Source of the DNA: an uncultured Gemella sp.
GTDB taxonomy: Bacteria; Bacillota; Bacilli; Staphylococcales; Gemellaceae
Assembly (NCBI GenBank): GCA_947254465.1
Contig: CAMYEU010000126.1
Location: 1-5,243, forward strand
Direction: 5' to 3'
Length of the DNA: 5,243 bases
Part shown: one piece after another, positions 5,199 through 5,243 of the stretch
Layout of the letters: each line of letters starts with the position of its first letter
How positions within the stretch are numbered: the first letter of the stretch is position 1
Position numbers and translations under genes: made by a program
Notes under the pieces: model-generated
Seen by the model: the letters and a program-made list of their open reading frames with translations, nothing else
Databases searched by the model: none
Told to the model about the DNA's origin: nothing

Positions 5199-5243
5199 CT
5201 GTCTCTTATACACATCTGACGCTGCCGACGATATGCAGTGTGT
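5199..5243 (+). other. Nextera adapter read-through with i5 index (non-biological)
   Basis: CTGTCTCTTATACACATCT (5199-5217) is the reverse complement of the 19-bp Tn5 mosaic end. GACGCTGCCGACGA (5218-5231) is the reverse complement of the Nextera read-1 primer segment. TATGCAGT (5232-5239) reads as an 8-base i5 index in reverse complement (ACTGCATA, which I recall as index S506). GTGT (5240-5243) begins the reverse-complemented P5 adapter. The order matches a library molecule exactly. Confidence 0.98.

Noticed and set aside
1..5217. Terminal inverted repeats suggesting a transposon carrying the nrd operon
   Set aside because: The repeats are the Nextera mosaic end, followed on the right by primer, index and P5 sequence. 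There is no transposase gene.

Overview
The window is an entire short-read contig with untrimmed Illumina Nextera (Tn5 tagmentation) adapter at both ends. Bases 1-17 and 5199-5243 are not biological, so the genomic insert is about 18-5198. The DNA is very AT-rich. The proteins (Bacillales-type NrdI/NrdE/NrdF, a TreR-like GntR regulator and a Lit/DUF1461-type membrane protein) point to a low-GC Gram-positive bacterium. NrdE and NrdF recall staphylococcal proteins, and a relative such as Gemella is a reasonable guess, but the genus cannot be proven from this window.

Layout. On the minus strand, 18-366 holds the N-terminal half of a polytopic membrane protein of the DUF1461/TIGR01906 type (the family that includes the lipoprotein transacylase Lit), cut off by the contig end. 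The divergent spacer 367-560 carries a promoter for each direction and a small inverted repeat. treR, a trehalose-operon-type repressor, is at 561-1283 and is followed by an intrinsic terminator at 1300-1342. A 299-bp spacer (1284-1582) then leads to a near-consensus sigma-A promoter (TTGAAA, 17 bp, TATAAT). Downstream of it is a TTTCC/GGAAA palindromic element that may be an operator. The transcription unit nrdI-nrdE-nrdF (1583-5033) follows, and 9 bp later begins a histidine-phosphatase (phosphoglycerate-mutase-like) gene that runs off the contig.

Function. nrdIEF encodes a complete class Ib ribonucleotide reductase: NrdE is the catalytic subunit, NrdF is the dimetal/tyrosyl-radical subunit, and NrdI is the flavodoxin-like activator that supplies oxidant for the Mn2-tyrosyl cofactor. 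All key residues are visible and no intron or intein interrupts nrdE. No nrdH lies in the sequenced part. The other genes look like ordinary chromosomal neighbours. I see no mobile element, CRISPR array, RNA gene or novel multi-gene system. The least explained elements are the palindromic half-sites around the nrd promoter and the phosphatase gene attached to the operon.
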